This document shows, piece by piece, positions 28,740 to 37,294 of a stretch of 64,000 bases of DNA. The first letter of the stretch is position 1. Every line of letters starts with the position of its first letter. The position numbers and the translations under genes were made by a program. Origin of the DNA: Reyranella sp. (GTDB lineage: Bacteria; Pseudomonadota; Alphaproteobacteria; Reyranellales; Reyranellaceae); assembly GCA_019750135.1 (NCBI GenBank), contig JAIEOV010000011.1, forward strand, positions 34,798 to 98,797, in the 5' to 3' direction. The notes below the pieces were generated by a model. It searched no databases and had not been told where the DNA came from. It worked only from the letters and a program-made list of their open reading frames with translations.

Positions 28740-29617
28740 GTCCGTCGCAACAGCAGCGTGCGCCAGATCGCACCGCCGGTCTCGAGATCGATGTTGCGCT
28801 CCAGGGCGAAGCCCCAGCGGCGATAGACCGCCAGGATGTCGTCGGCCTGCTCGATCAGCAGGCCGCTCAGCAACGCCCGCCCGCCTGGTCGGACGGCTCC
28901 GGAAAAGGAATCCGCCAGTTCCATCAATGGGCCGGCGAGGATGTTGGCGACGACAAGGTCGTAGGGTTTCAGCGCCTGCAGCGCGTCGTGCTGCAGGCCG
29001 ATGGCGTGCACGAAGCGGCAGAGATCGCCGACATCGTTCAACACGGCATTCTCGCGCGCGACCTCGACTGCCTCGGCATCGTTGTCACCGCCGATCGCCG
29101 GTCGCCGCCAGAGCTTGGCCATGGCGATCGCCAGAATGCCGCTGCCGCAGCCGACATCGACGGCGTTGGCTGTCTCGGCCGGGTCGAGCGTGGCCAGCAT
29201 TTCCAGGCAGCCGCGCGTCGTGGCATGCGTGCCGGTGCCGAAGGCCATGCCGGCATCGATCCTCAACGGCAGCAGTCCGGCCGGCCTGCCCTCGGCATTG
29301 TGCGAGGGATGGACCCAGAAGGGGCCGACGGCGAACGGCTGGAACGATCGCTGGTTCTCGGCGACCCAGTCGATGTCGGGCAGCGTTTCCCATGCCCAGG
29401 ACGGCTCGGGCCGGCCGAGAGCCTGGGCTGACGCGCGGATCGCCTCGGCGACCTGGCGGTCCTCGGCCTCGCCGAAGACGTCTATGCGCCATGGGCCGTC
29501 GCGCGAGATCTCGCAGCTCGTGACGACGAACCCTGCCTCGGTGAGCCGCTCTTCCAGCGCGCTTTCCCAGGCGGCGCGTTCGTCGGCGGGGGCGACGAAG
29601 CTTGCTTTGGCGGCCAT
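28736..29617 (-). CDS. prmA: Ribosomal protein L11 methyltransferase
   Basis: SAM-dependent trimethylation of ribosomal protein L11, 293 aa. An N-terminal ferredoxin-like substrate-recognition domain (DERAAWESALEERLTEAGF) is followed by WVHPSH and LRIDAGMAFGTGTHATTRGC, diagnostic of PrmA. The Rossmann SAM site is AVDVGCGSGILAIA, and the catalytic NPPY-like motif is VVANILAGPL. It is the last gene of a minus-strand block and starts 3 nt after the ABC ATPase stop, an unrelated co-transcribed housekeeping gene. Confidence 0.95.
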   Translation of the reverse strand: MAAKASFVAPADERAAWESALEERLTEAGFVVTSCEISRDGPWRIDVFGEAEDRQVAEAIRASAQALGRPEPSWAWETLPDIDWVAENQRSFQPFAVGPFWVHPSHNAEGRPAGLLPLRIDAGMAFGTGTHATTRGCLEMLATLDPAETANAVDVGCGSGILAIAMAKLWRRPAIGGDNDAEAVEVARENAVLNDVGDLCRFVHAIGLQHDALQALKPYDLVVANILAGPLMELADSFSGAVRPGGRALLSGLLIEQADDILAVYRRWGFALERNIDLETGGAIWRTLLLRRT

Positions 29618-29620
29618 CGC

Positions 29621-30673
29621 TCAGGCGGCCAGGTAGAGCGCGCGCTCGGGCGGCAGCGCGATGCCGACCGTGTCGCCGACGGCGTGGAGGTCGCTGCCCG
29701 ACTGGAACGGCGCATCGACCAGGATCTCGCTGTCAGCAACGCGCACGCCGTAGCGCACCGTGGCGCCCAAGAATTCGCGATGGACGACCGGGCCGCGCAG
29801 GGCGCCGGCGGTGGACAGCGTCGCATGCTGGGGCCGGAACACCAGCTTCGCACCGGCCGGGATCTGTGCGCCGGCGGGCAAGGGCAGGCGCGCTCCCGCG
29901 ACTTCGAATGCACCGTCCATGACCTTGCCCTCCAGGATATTGGCCGAGCCTAAAAACCCCGCGACGAAAAGATTGTCAGGTCGCTCATAAAGCTCCATCG
30001 GCGTGCCGACCTGGCGGATGGTGCCGGCCTCTATCACGGCGATGCGGTCGCAGATGGTGTTGGCTTCTTCCTGGTCGTGGGTGACGAAGATGGTCGTGAG
30101 CCCCAGCCGCTGCTGCAGGGCGCGCAGCTCGCGACGCACGCTGACCCGCATCTTGGCGTCGAGGTTGCTGAGCGGCTCGTCGAGCAGCAGCACCTTGGGT
30201 TCGATGGCGATCGTGCGGGCGACGGCGACGCGCTGCTGCTGGCCGCCCGACAGCTGCGCCGGCCGGCGGTCGGCGTAGGCGGCAAGGCCGACCAGTTCCA
30301 GCGCCTCGGCCACCTTGCGCTCGATATCGCGGCGCGGCAGGCGGCGCTCCTCGAGCCCGAAGGCGACGTTCCTGGCCACCGTCATGTGCGGCCACAGCGC
30401 GTAGCTCTGGAACACCATGCCGACATCGCGCTTCCACGGCGGCAGGCCGGCGACGTCCTGGCCGTCGAGCAGGACCTGGCCGGTCTGCGCCTGGGCAAAA
30501 CCCGCGATCAGGCGCAACAGGGTGGTCTTGCCGCAGCCGGAGGGACCCAGGAAGGCGAAGAACTCGCCGGGACGGATCGACAGGTCGATGCCCTTGAGCA
30601 CGCGTGTGGCGCCGTAGCTCAGGTTCACGCCGCGTATGTCGATGCTGACTGCCTTGGACATCGTGCCGCTCAT
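29621..30673 (-). CDS. ABC transporter ATPase, Fe3+/spermidine/phosphonate class (FbpC/PotA-like)
   Basis: 350 aa. Walker A GPSGCGKTTLLRLIAG, Q-loop VFQSYALWPHMTV, signature LSGGQQQRVAVAR, Walker B VLLLDEPLSNLD and H-loop IFVTHDQEEA. A C-terminal TOBE domain follows (residues ~270-350: RPQHATLS... VRYGVRVADSEILVD). Start at 30673 overlaps the permease stop by ATGA; a second Met at 30661 is also possible. It energises the adjacent two-domain permease. Confidence 0.94.
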   Translation of the reverse strand: MSGTMSKAVSIDIRGVNLSYGATRVLKGIDLSIRPGEFFAFLGPSGCGKTTLLRLIAGFAQAQTGQVLLDGQDVAGLPPWKRDVGMVFQSYALWPHMTVARNVAFGLEERRLPRRDIERKVAEALELVGLAAYADRRPAQLSGGQQQRVAVARTIAIEPKVLLLDEPLSNLDAKMRVSVRRELRALQQRLGLTTIFVTHDQEEANTICDRIAVIEAGTIRQVGTPMELYERPDNLFVAGFLGSANILEGKVMDGAFEVAGARLPLPAGAQIPAGAKLVFRPQHATLSTAGALRGPVVHREFLGATVRYGVRVADSEILVDAPFQSGSDLHAVGDTVGIALPPERALYLAA

Positions 30674-32337
30674 ATATCGAGACCGCGGTTGCGTTGCGAG
30701 CGGTCGACGGCGAGTTGCGACAGGCCCATGCAGATCGCCACGATGACCACGGCGATGACGCCCATGGCGGCGCCGGCGCCGCGGCCGGCCGGGGTCTGCA
30801 TCAGCACATAGAGGCCGTAGGACAGCGGGGCATCGGAGTTGTTCTGCACCAGCATCAGCACGGCCGAGAGCTCGACCGCGGCGGTGGCGAAGCTGGTGAC
30901 GAAGCCGGCCAGAAGCCCGCCGGTCATCAAGGGCACGACCACGCGGCGCACGGTGCGGGCCTTGGTAGCGCCGAGATTCTCCGCCGCCTCTTCGAGCGAC
31001 ACCGAGATCTGCTGCAGGGCGGCGTAGGCGGCGCGCAAGGCATAGGGCAGGCGGCGGATGGCGATGGCCAGCACGATCATGATCCACAGCGTGGCCATGG
31101 GCACGCCGCCCGGCAGGGTGACGCCATAGAAGGCGCGCAGATAGCCGATGCCCAAGACCACACCGGGGACGGCCAGCGCCGCACCGGCCAGCCAGTCGAG
31201 CATGTGCCGGCCCGGCAGCCGGGTGCGCAGCACCAGGTAGGCGATGGCGCCGCCGATCGCGACGTCGATGGCCGCGGCCAGGCCCGAATAGAGCAGGGTG
31301 TTCTTTATATAGGTGGAACTGTCGCCCAGGACGCGGGCGTAGTGCGCCAGGGTGAAGCCGTCGGGCAGGGGACTGAACGACCATACCGTAGCGAAAGACA
31401 GCATCAGCAGCCCGACATGCGGAGCCAGCACCAGGGCCAGCACCAACAGAACGACAGCGTAGGCCAATGCCGACTGGCCGCGCGTCAGGCGCCGCCGCGC
31501 CAGGCCGCCGCCGCCGCGCTGCACCGTGGCGTAGTCCTTGCCCTTCAGCACCTGGGCGGAGCCCCACATGGTGACGACGGCGATGGCGATCAGCACGACC
31601 GAGATGACGTAGCCCATGGGATCGTCGATGCCGATCGAGGTGATGCGCAGATAAGCCTGCGGCGCCAGCATCTCCTTGACGTTGAGCAGCAACGGACTCG
31701 CCACGTCGTCGAACACTTTCACGAAGACCAGGCTGGCGCCGGCGACGTAGCCCGGCATGGCCAGCGGCAGGGCGATGCGGCGGAACAGGCGGAAGCCGTG
31801 GCTGCCCAGGTTCTGCGCCGCTTCTTCCATGGCGCGGTCGATGTTGCGCAGCGCCGCTGACAAATTGATGAGGATGAAGGGGAAGTAGTGGATCGCCTGC
31901 AGGAAGATGACGCCGTTCAGCCCTTCCATGACGCCGATCTTCACGTCGAACCAATCCTCGAGCAGCAGGTTCACCGTGCCGTTGCGGCCGAACAGGAGCT
32001 GCATGGCGACCGCACCGACGAAGGGCGGCATGATCAATGGCAGGAAGCCCAGCGTCTGCACCAGCGCGGCGCCGCGGAACTCGAAACGCGTGGTGAGATA
32101 GGCAAGCGGCAGCGCCAGCACCGACGACCACAGCACCGTCATGGCCGAGACGTAGACCGAGTTCCAGAACGAGCGCACGAACAGGTCGGTGCGCGCGAAG
32201 TCGAGGAAGTTCACCAGGGTCGGCGCGCCCGTGCCCTTCTCGGTGAAGGCGACGTAGACGACGGCCGCGACCGGCACGACCAGGAAGACGACCAGGACCA
32301 GCGCGATTGCCAGGGCGAGGAGGGCGGGTCCTGACAC
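30670..32337 (-). CDS. Two-module ABC permease (FbpB/SfuB type) with GTG start beside a palindromic repeat
   Basis: 555 aa with two binding-protein-dependent permease modules and ~12 TM helices. Module 1 has the EAA-like loop EEAAQNLGSHGFRLFRRIALP; module 2 has EEAAENLGATKARTVRRVVVP. I place the start at GTG 32337 (VSGPALLALAIALVLVVF): GGGGAGG lies on the coding strand with 7 nt between the GGAGG and the GTG. A longer frame to 32454 would translate palindromic repeat DNA into a low-complexity leader, so it is unlikely. The receptor is encoded upstream (32498-33811). Confidence 0.88.
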   Translation of the reverse strand: MSGPALLALAIALVLVVFLVVPVAAVVYVAFTEKGTGAPTLVNFLDFARTDLFVRSFWNSVYVSAMTVLWSSVLALPLAYLTTRFEFRGAALVQTLGFLPLIMPPFVGAVAMQLLFGRNGTVNLLLEDWFDVKIGVMEGLNGVIFLQAIHYFPFILINLSAALRNIDRAMEEAAQNLGSHGFRLFRRIALPLAMPGYVAGASLVFVKVFDDVASPLLLNVKEMLAPQAYLRITSIGIDDPMGYVISVVLIAIAVVTMWGSAQVLKGKDYATVQRGGGGLARRRLTRGQSALAYAVVLLVLALVLAPHVGLLMLSFATVWSFSPLPDGFTLAHYARVLGDSSTYIKNTLLYSGLAAAIDVAIGGAIAYLVLRTRLPGRHMLDWLAGAALAVPGVVLGIGYLRAFYGVTLPGGVPMATLWIMIVLAIAIRRLPYALRAAYAALQQISVSLEEAAENLGATKARTVRRVVVPLMTGGLLAGFVTSFATAAVELSAVLMLVQNNSDAPLSYGLYVLMQTPAGRGAGAAMGVIAVVIVAICMGLSQLAVDRSQRNRGLDI

Positions 32338-32344
32338 AAGGCTT

Positions 32345-32477
32345 CCTCCCCTTCGCGGAGCCCGCGAAGGGGAGGTGTCCGCGAAGCGGACGGAGGGGTC
32401 ATGAGCAACAGTGCCGTCGCTCATGACCCCTCCGTCGGCGTAAGACGCCGACACCTCCCCGCGCTGCGCGCAGGGAG
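32345..32477. repeat. Pair of inverted palindromic (REP-like) elements in ABC operon
   Basis: Element A (32345-32406) begins with a perfect 14-bp stem, CCTCCCCTTCGCGG / CCGCGAAGGGGAGG, loop AGC. Element B (32419-32477) is its inverted relative. They face each other through perfect 18-bp arms GACGGAGGGGTCATGAGC (32389-32406) and its complement (32419-32436) around a 12-nt spacer. Both contain GGGGAGGTGTC...GAC(G)GAGGGGTCATGAGC-type cores. Such dispersed palindromes are common between genes in GC-rich alphaproteobacteria. This pair sits between receptor and permease genes. Confidence 0.88.
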
Positions 32478-32497
32478 AAAGGGAGACGCCACCGTCT

Positions 32498-33811
32498 TCA
32501 ACGAACGAGCTTCAGCGCCTCGTCAGCCTTGGCCTTGGCCGCGGTGTACTTTTCCTTGGCGAAAGTTGCCCATTGCTGCTCGAGCTCGGCCTGGCGCGCT
32601 GTCTTCTGCTTGCCGCCGGTGAAGGCGGCGCGCATCTCGGGCGACGCGGCCTGCGCGTCGGTGACGGGCATGGCGGCTAAAAGGTCACGCGCCTCCTTGG
32701 CGAGCGCGCGGGCCTGGGCGTTGTCCTTCTTGGCCAGCGCCGCCTCGACGTCGTGCAGGGTCTTGGTGGCGGCCTTCAGCGGCTCGAGCTGGAAGGTGAT
32801 GAGCTGGTCGAACAGCACGTCGACCGCCTCGTTGCGCTTCTCCGACAGCTCGGCGTTGAACGTCAGCAGGCCCTGCAGGTTCTTGTCCTTGAAGGGATTG
32901 GGATAGTCCGACGGCGCCTTCTCGTAGGTCGCCGGCCGCACCGGCAGGCGGCGGATGGTGGGCTCGAGCAATGCCTCCTGGCCGGCCGGCGACAACAGGA
33001 ACTCGATGAAGGCCTCGGCACCCGCCTTGTTGGGCGCGTTGGCGACGATGCCGATGTTGGCCGGGACGAGCGTCGTCACCGACGGATAAACGAACTTCAC
33101 CGGGAAGCCGCTGCCCTGCGAGGAGAAGGCGAAGAAATCGATGACGATGCCGTAGCCGACCTGGCCCGAGTTCACCGCCTCGGGCACGCCGAACGAGCGG
33201 TCGGTCACCTGATGTAGGTTGCCGGCAATCTCCTTGATGGTGCGCCAACCTTTGTCCCAGCCCTCGCCCTGCAGGATGGTCTCGATGGTGAGATGCGTGG
33301 TGCCGGAACGCGACGGCGCCGAGATCGAGACGTGATCGTAGTAGGGCGCCTGGGCGAGGTCCTGCCACTCCTTCGGTGTCGGCAGCTTCTTCGCCTTCAC
33401 GTAGCGGTCGTTCCACATGATGCCGTAGCCCGACGCGGCGAAGCCGGAATAGAAGCCGTCCTTGTCGTTGACCGGGTAGGAGCCGACCTTCTCGGCGATG
33501 CCGGTGGCCTTGGGCTTGTAGGCGTCCAGGAGCTTCTTGCCTTTCAGCACTTCGAAGGCGTCGGGCGCCGAGGCCCAGAACAGGTCGACCTGGTTGTTGC
33601 CCTTGGTTTCCTCGAGGAATTTCACGCCGGCATTCGTATTGCGGTTCTGCACTTCCAGCGTCGCGCCGGGCACCGCCTTCTCGAAGGCCTTCTTGAGCGG
33701 ATCGGTGACGTCCTTGGAGAACGAGGTCACGACCGTGATCTTGCCGCCCTGCGCCCAAGCGACGCCGGCCGCGAAGACGAGGCCGAGCGCGATGACGATC
33801 ACACGAAACAT
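32498..33811 (-). CDS. ABC transporter substrate-binding protein, family 1 (Fe3+/phosphonate-like)
   Basis: 437-aa periplasmic receptor with signal peptide MFRVIVIALGLVFAAGVAWA. Fold hints: ITVVTSFSKDVTDPLKKAFEKAVPG, VDLFWASAPDAFEVLKGKKLLD, AASGYGIMWNDRYV, RSGTTHLTIETILQGEGWDKGW, and GIVANAPNKAGAEAFIEFLLS. A Lys/Ala/Glu-rich helical extension of about 120 residues follows the normal domain end. ATG 33811 is chosen, with GGGGAG 7 nt upstream; a TTG at 33826 in the same frame is rejected. The ligand is unknown; the missing Tyr-Tyr pair typical of Fe3+ receptors makes iron doubtful. Confidence 0.88.
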   Translation of the reverse strand: MFRVIVIALGLVFAAGVAWAQGGKITVVTSFSKDVTDPLKKAFEKAVPGATLEVQNRNTNAGVKFLEETKGNNQVDLFWASAPDAFEVLKGKKLLDAYKPKATGIAEKVGSYPVNDKDGFYSGFAASGYGIMWNDRYVKAKKLPTPKEWQDLAQAPYYDHVSISAPSRSGTTHLTIETILQGEGWDKGWRTIKEIAGNLHQVTDRSFGVPEAVNSGQVGYGIVIDFFAFSSQGSGFPVKFVYPSVTTLVPANIGIVANAPNKAGAEAFIEFLLSPAGQEALLEPTIRRLPVRPATYEKAPSDYPNPFKDKNLQGLLTFNAELSEKRNEAVDVLFDQLITFQLEPLKAATKTLHDVEAALAKKDNAQARALAKEARDLLAAMPVTDAQAASPEMRAAFTGGKQKTARQAELEQQWATFAKEKYTAAKAKADEALKLVR

Positions 33812-33837
33812 GACGTTACTCCCCAAACGGTCGAAGC

Positions 33838-36138
33838 TCAGGCGGCCTCGATGAAACTGTCCAACACCTTCTTGGGCCCGGCCTTGTCGAACTCGATGTC
33901 GAGCTTGTTGCCGTCGACCGCGACGATGCGGCCATAGCCGAATTTCTGATGGAACACGCGCTGGCCGACGCTGAGGTCGGGCTTGTCGCCTTCGACGGCG
34001 CGGCGGTCGTCGAACGTCTCGTCGCGCCAGCGGGTGCGCGAGCGGCCGACACTGGTCACGCCCAGGCTCTCATAGTCGAAGCCGCTCGCCTGCTCGCGCA
34101 GCCCGCCGTGATGGCCGGCCGAATAGGTGGCGTAGAGGCCGGCGTCGCTGCTTTCGGCCAGCTGCTCGGTCGGCAGCTCGCGCAGGAAGCGCGAAGGAAC
34201 GGCCGCCTGCCACTGGTTGAACACGCGCCGGTTGGCGGCAAACGAGACATAGGCCCGCTTGCGTGCCCGCGTCAGCCCGACATAGGCCAGCCGGCGCTCT
34301 TCCTCGAGGCCGGCCACGCCCTTGTCGTCGAGAGCACGCTGGTTGGGGAACAGACCTTCCTCCCAGCCCGGCAGGAACACCGTGTCGAACTCCAACCCCT
34401 TGGCGGCATGCAGGGTCATGACGCTCACCATGTCGCTGCCGGCGCGTTCGGCATTGTCGGTCAGCAGCGCCACGTGCTCGAGGAAGGCCGGCAGGGTGTC
34501 GAATTCCTGCAGGGCGTTGGTCAGCTCCTTCAGGTTCTCCAGGCGCCCCTCGGCTTCGGGCGAGCGGTCCAGGCGCAGCATGTCGGTGTAGCCCGACTCT
34601 TCCAGGATGGTCTCGACGACCTCGACATGGTTGATGCCGTCGAGCATGGCCCGCCAGCGGTCGAAGTTCTTGATCAGGTCGCCCAGCGACTTGCGTTGGC
34701 GGCCCTTCAGCTCATCGGTCTCGAGTGCTCGCCGCGTCGCTTCGAACAACGAGACCTTCTGGGCGCGCTGGACGATACGCAGCGTGCGCAACGCCGATTC
34801 GCCCAGCCCGCGGCGCGGCGTGTTGTAGATGCGCTCGAAGGCGAGGTCGTCGTCGGGCTGCACGGTCACCCGGCAGTAGGCCATCGCGTCGCGGATCTCC
34901 TGGCGCTCGTAGAAGCGCGGGCCGCCGATCACGCGGTAAGGTAGGCCCATGGTGATGAACCGCTCCTCGAACTCGCGGGTCTGGAAGCCGGCGCGCACCA
35001 GGATGGCGATCTGGTTGAGCGCATGCTTGTCGCGCTGCAGGGCCTCGATCTCCTCGCCGACGGTGCGGGCCTCCTCGTCGCCATCCCACACGCCCCGGAG
35101 GGAGATGCGCTCGCCCTCCTTGAGATCGGTCCACAGGGTTTTCCCCAGGCGGCCCTCGTTGTGGGCGATCAGGTGCGAGGCGGCGGCCAGGATATGCGGT
35201 GTCGAGCGATAGTTGCGCTCCAGTCGGACGATGGTGGCGCCCGGGAAATCCTTCTCGAAGCGCAGGATGTTGCCGACCTCGGCGCCGCGCCAGCCGTAGA
35301 TCGACTGGTCGTCGTCGCCGACGCAGCAGACGTCGGGCGTACCCTGGGCCAGCAGCCGGAGCCACAGGTACTGCGCCACGTTGGTGTCCTGGTACTCGTC
35401 GACCAGGATGTGTCGGAAGCGGCGATGGTATTGGGCGAGCACGTCTGGATGGCTCTGCCACAGGGTGACGCAATGCATCACCAGGTCGCCGAAATCGACG
35501 GCGTTCACCTCGGCCAGACGCGCCTGGTACTGGCGATAGATCTCGGCGGCCTTGCCGTTGGCGAACTCGCCGGCGTCATCGCCCGACACCTTTTCCGGCG
35601 GCAGCGCGCGGTCCTTCCAGCGCTGGATGATGCCGGAAAGTATGCGGGCCGGCCATTTCTTGTCGTCGATGCCCTCGGCCTGCAGCAGCTGCTTGATCAG
35701 CCGAGTCTGGTCGTCGGTGTCGAGGATGGTGAAATTGCTCTTCAGCCCCACCAACTCTGCATGGCGGCGCAGCACGCGCACGCCGATGGCATGGAAGGTG
35801 CCGAGCCACATGCCGTCGGCCGCGCCGCCGATCAGGCTGGCGACGCGGTCGAGCATCTCGCGCGCGGCCTTGTTGGTGAATGTGACTGCAAGAACCTGCG
35901 AGGTGCGGGCGCGCCCGGTGATCAAAAGGTGGGCGATGCGGCTGGTGAGCACGCGGGTCTTGCCGGTGCCGGCGCCGGCCAGGACCAGCAGCGGCCCGCC
36001 CTCGTGGATGACCGCCTTGCGCTGTTCCTCGTTCAGCCCTTCCAGGTGGGCGTTGGGCACGACGGCGCGCCGGGCCGGCTGGGGATCAGTCGGAACGGGG
36101 TCGTCGGTGATTTCGAACGGATCGGCGGGGGGCGCCAT
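33838..36138 (-). CDS. uvrD: UvrD/PcrA superfamily DNA helicase
   Basis: SF1A 3'-5' helicase in nucleotide excision and mismatch repair, 766 aa. Motif Q/I: LNEEQRKAV and AGAGTGKTRVL. Motif Ia AVTFTNKAAREM, motif II ILVDEYQDTNVAQ, motif III CVGDDDQSIYGWRGA, motif IV NYRSTPHIL, motif V VMTLHAAKGLEFD and motif VI EERRLAYVGLTRARK. The C-terminal ~50 residues form the PcrA/UvrD Tudor-like domain (LSVGQRVFHQKFGYGRIVAVDG). The start is ATG 36138. It is divergent from the pseudo-protease gene. Confidence 0.96.
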   Translation of the reverse strand: MAPPADPFEITDDPVPTDPQPARRAVVPNAHLEGLNEEQRKAVIHEGGPLLVLAGAGTGKTRVLTSRIAHLLITGRARTSQVLAVTFTNKAAREMLDRVASLIGGAADGMWLGTFHAIGVRVLRRHAELVGLKSNFTILDTDDQTRLIKQLLQAEGIDDKKWPARILSGIIQRWKDRALPPEKVSGDDAGEFANGKAAEIYRQYQARLAEVNAVDFGDLVMHCVTLWQSHPDVLAQYHRRFRHILVDEYQDTNVAQYLWLRLLAQGTPDVCCVGDDDQSIYGWRGAEVGNILRFEKDFPGATIVRLERNYRSTPHILAAASHLIAHNEGRLGKTLWTDLKEGERISLRGVWDGDEEARTVGEEIEALQRDKHALNQIAILVRAGFQTREFEERFITMGLPYRVIGGPRFYERQEIRDAMAYCRVTVQPDDDLAFERIYNTPRRGLGESALRTLRIVQRAQKVSLFEATRRALETDELKGRQRKSLGDLIKNFDRWRAMLDGINHVEVVETILEESGYTDMLRLDRSPEAEGRLENLKELTNALQEFDTLPAFLEHVALLTDNAERAGSDMVSVMTLHAAKGLEFDTVFLPGWEEGLFPNQRALDDKGVAGLEEERRLAYVGLTRARKRAYVSFAANRRVFNQWQAAVPSRFLRELPTEQLAESSDAGLYATYSAGHHGGLREQASGFDYESLGVTSVGRSRTRWRDETFDDRRAVEGDKPDLSVGQRVFHQKFGYGRIVAVDGNKLDIEFDKAGPKKVLDSFIEAA

Positions 36139-36233
36139 GCAGCGTCATATAGCAATCGGGAGCGCAGACGCCTATCTTTGACGTCCGGGGGGGAATGTGC
36201 CGGCGCCGTGCGTGCCGGAGGTGGAGGTTGCCG

Positions 36234-37250
36234 ATGGCCCGAGGGTTGAACGGTTCGGCGAACGGGTCGGGTGGTCATGTTCCGACCGGCCGGGAGGCGG
36301 TCGAGGCACGGGTGCCCGGCGTTTCCAACCTGCCGGCGGCGGTGGCCGGCGCGTTGCCTGCGGTGGTCGGCCTGCGGACCACCATTCCCAAGGACCGCCG
36401 TTCGGCCCAGACACTGGGTGCCGAGCGCGAGGGCCACGGCGTCGTGATCAGCGAGGCCGGCCTTGTCGTCACCATCGGCTACCTGATCATGGAAGCCAAT
36501 ACCGTCACCATCACCGACATCGACGGCAACGACTGGCCCGCCTACATCGTGGGCTACGACTATGAAAGCGGCTTCGGGCTGGTGCGCACCGAGCAGCCGC
36601 TCCGGCTGAAGCACCTGACGTTCGGCGATTCCGATTCGCTGGAGCTGCGCAGCGAGGCTTATGTCGCCGGCCTGGGCGGCGAGAAGGCGACGCTCAAGGT
36701 CAAGGTCGCCGGCCGGCGCGAGTTTGCCGGCTACTGGGAATACCTTCTGGACAACGCCATCTTCACCGTGCCGGCCTATCCGCTTTGGGGCGGCTCGGCG
36801 CTGATCGGCCAGGACGGCTCGCTGCTCGGCATCGGCTCGCTGCTCGTGCAGGAGGCGCTGGGTCCCGGGGCGCCCGCCTTCCCGGGCAACATGTATGTGC
36901 CGATCAATCGGCTGAAGCCGATCTTCGAGGAACTGGTGAGCAAGGGGCGGCTGTCGACGCCGCCGCGTCCCTGGCTCGGCCTCATTACGCTGGAGCACAT
37001 GGGCCAGCTCGTGATCGGCGGCCTCAACGACGGCGGCCCGGCCGATCGCGCCGGCCTGCAGCGCGGCGACATCCTACATGCACTGAACGGCGACGTGCTC
37101 GACGACATTGCCGACTTCTATCGCAAGCTGTGGGCCAGCGGGCCTGCCGGCACGGTGGTGACGTTGCGCATGGAGCGCGACAACGACGCCTTCGAGGTCA
37201 CGGTGCGCACCGGCGACCGGACGCGTTATCACAAGTTCGGCTCGGACTGA
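36234..37250 (+). CDS. HtrA-like serine protease homologue with degenerate catalytic triad, plus PDZ domain
   Basis: 338 aa. Residues 65-235 align with the trypsin-like domain of DegP-type proteases (GHGVVISEAGLVVT, GYDYESGFGLV, GGSALIGQDGSLLGI, NMYVPINRLKP), and 247-325 form a PDZ domain (PWLGL...AGLQRGDILHALNGD). All three catalytic positions are changed. TNNHV has become TIGYL (His to Tyr83), SDIAL has become SGFGL (Asp to Gly113), and GNSGG has become PLWGG (Ser to Trp185). Proteolysis is therefore not expected. No signal peptide is apparent. Start 36234 has GGAGGTGGAGG just upstream. It is probably a scaffold or regulatory binder; the function is not known. Confidence 0.85.
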   Translation: MARGLNGSANGSGGHVPTGREAVEARVPGVSNLPAAVAGALPAVVGLRTTIPKDRRSAQTLGAEREGHGVVISEAGLVVTIGYLIMEANTVTITDIDGNDWPAYIVGYDYESGFGLVRTEQPLRLKHLTFGDSDSLELRSEAYVAGLGGEKATLKVKVAGRREFAGYWEYLLDNAIFTVPAYPLWGGSALIGQDGSLLGIGSLLVQEALGPGAPAFPGNMYVPINRLKPIFEELVSKGRLSTPPRPWLGLITLEHMGQLVIGGLNDGGPADRAGLQRGDILHALNGDVLDDIADFYRKLWASGPAGTVVTLRMERDNDAFEVTVRTGDRTRYHKFGSD

Positions 37251-37257
37251 TTTCCCC

Positions 37258-37263
37258 TATACT
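37258..37263 (+). promoter_or_regulatory. Candidate -10 box upstream of metallo-beta-lactamase-fold gene
   Basis: TATACT lies in the 44-bp gap between the pseudo-protease and the MBL gene, 31 nt before the ATG at 37295. It matches the sigma-70 -10 consensus in five of six positions. A poor -35 (TTCGGC, 37236-37241) lies 16 nt upstream, inside the end of the preceding gene. AAAGGGAGAG just before the ATG is the ribosome binding site. Confidence 0.4.
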
Positions 37264-37294
37264 CTTCCAGGACGACAGAAAGGGAGAGTATCGA

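Noticed and set aside
32338..32454. Longer start for the ABC permease at 32454
   Set aside because: It would translate palindromic repeat DNA; the GTG at 32337 has a better ribosome binding site and begins at the first TM helix.
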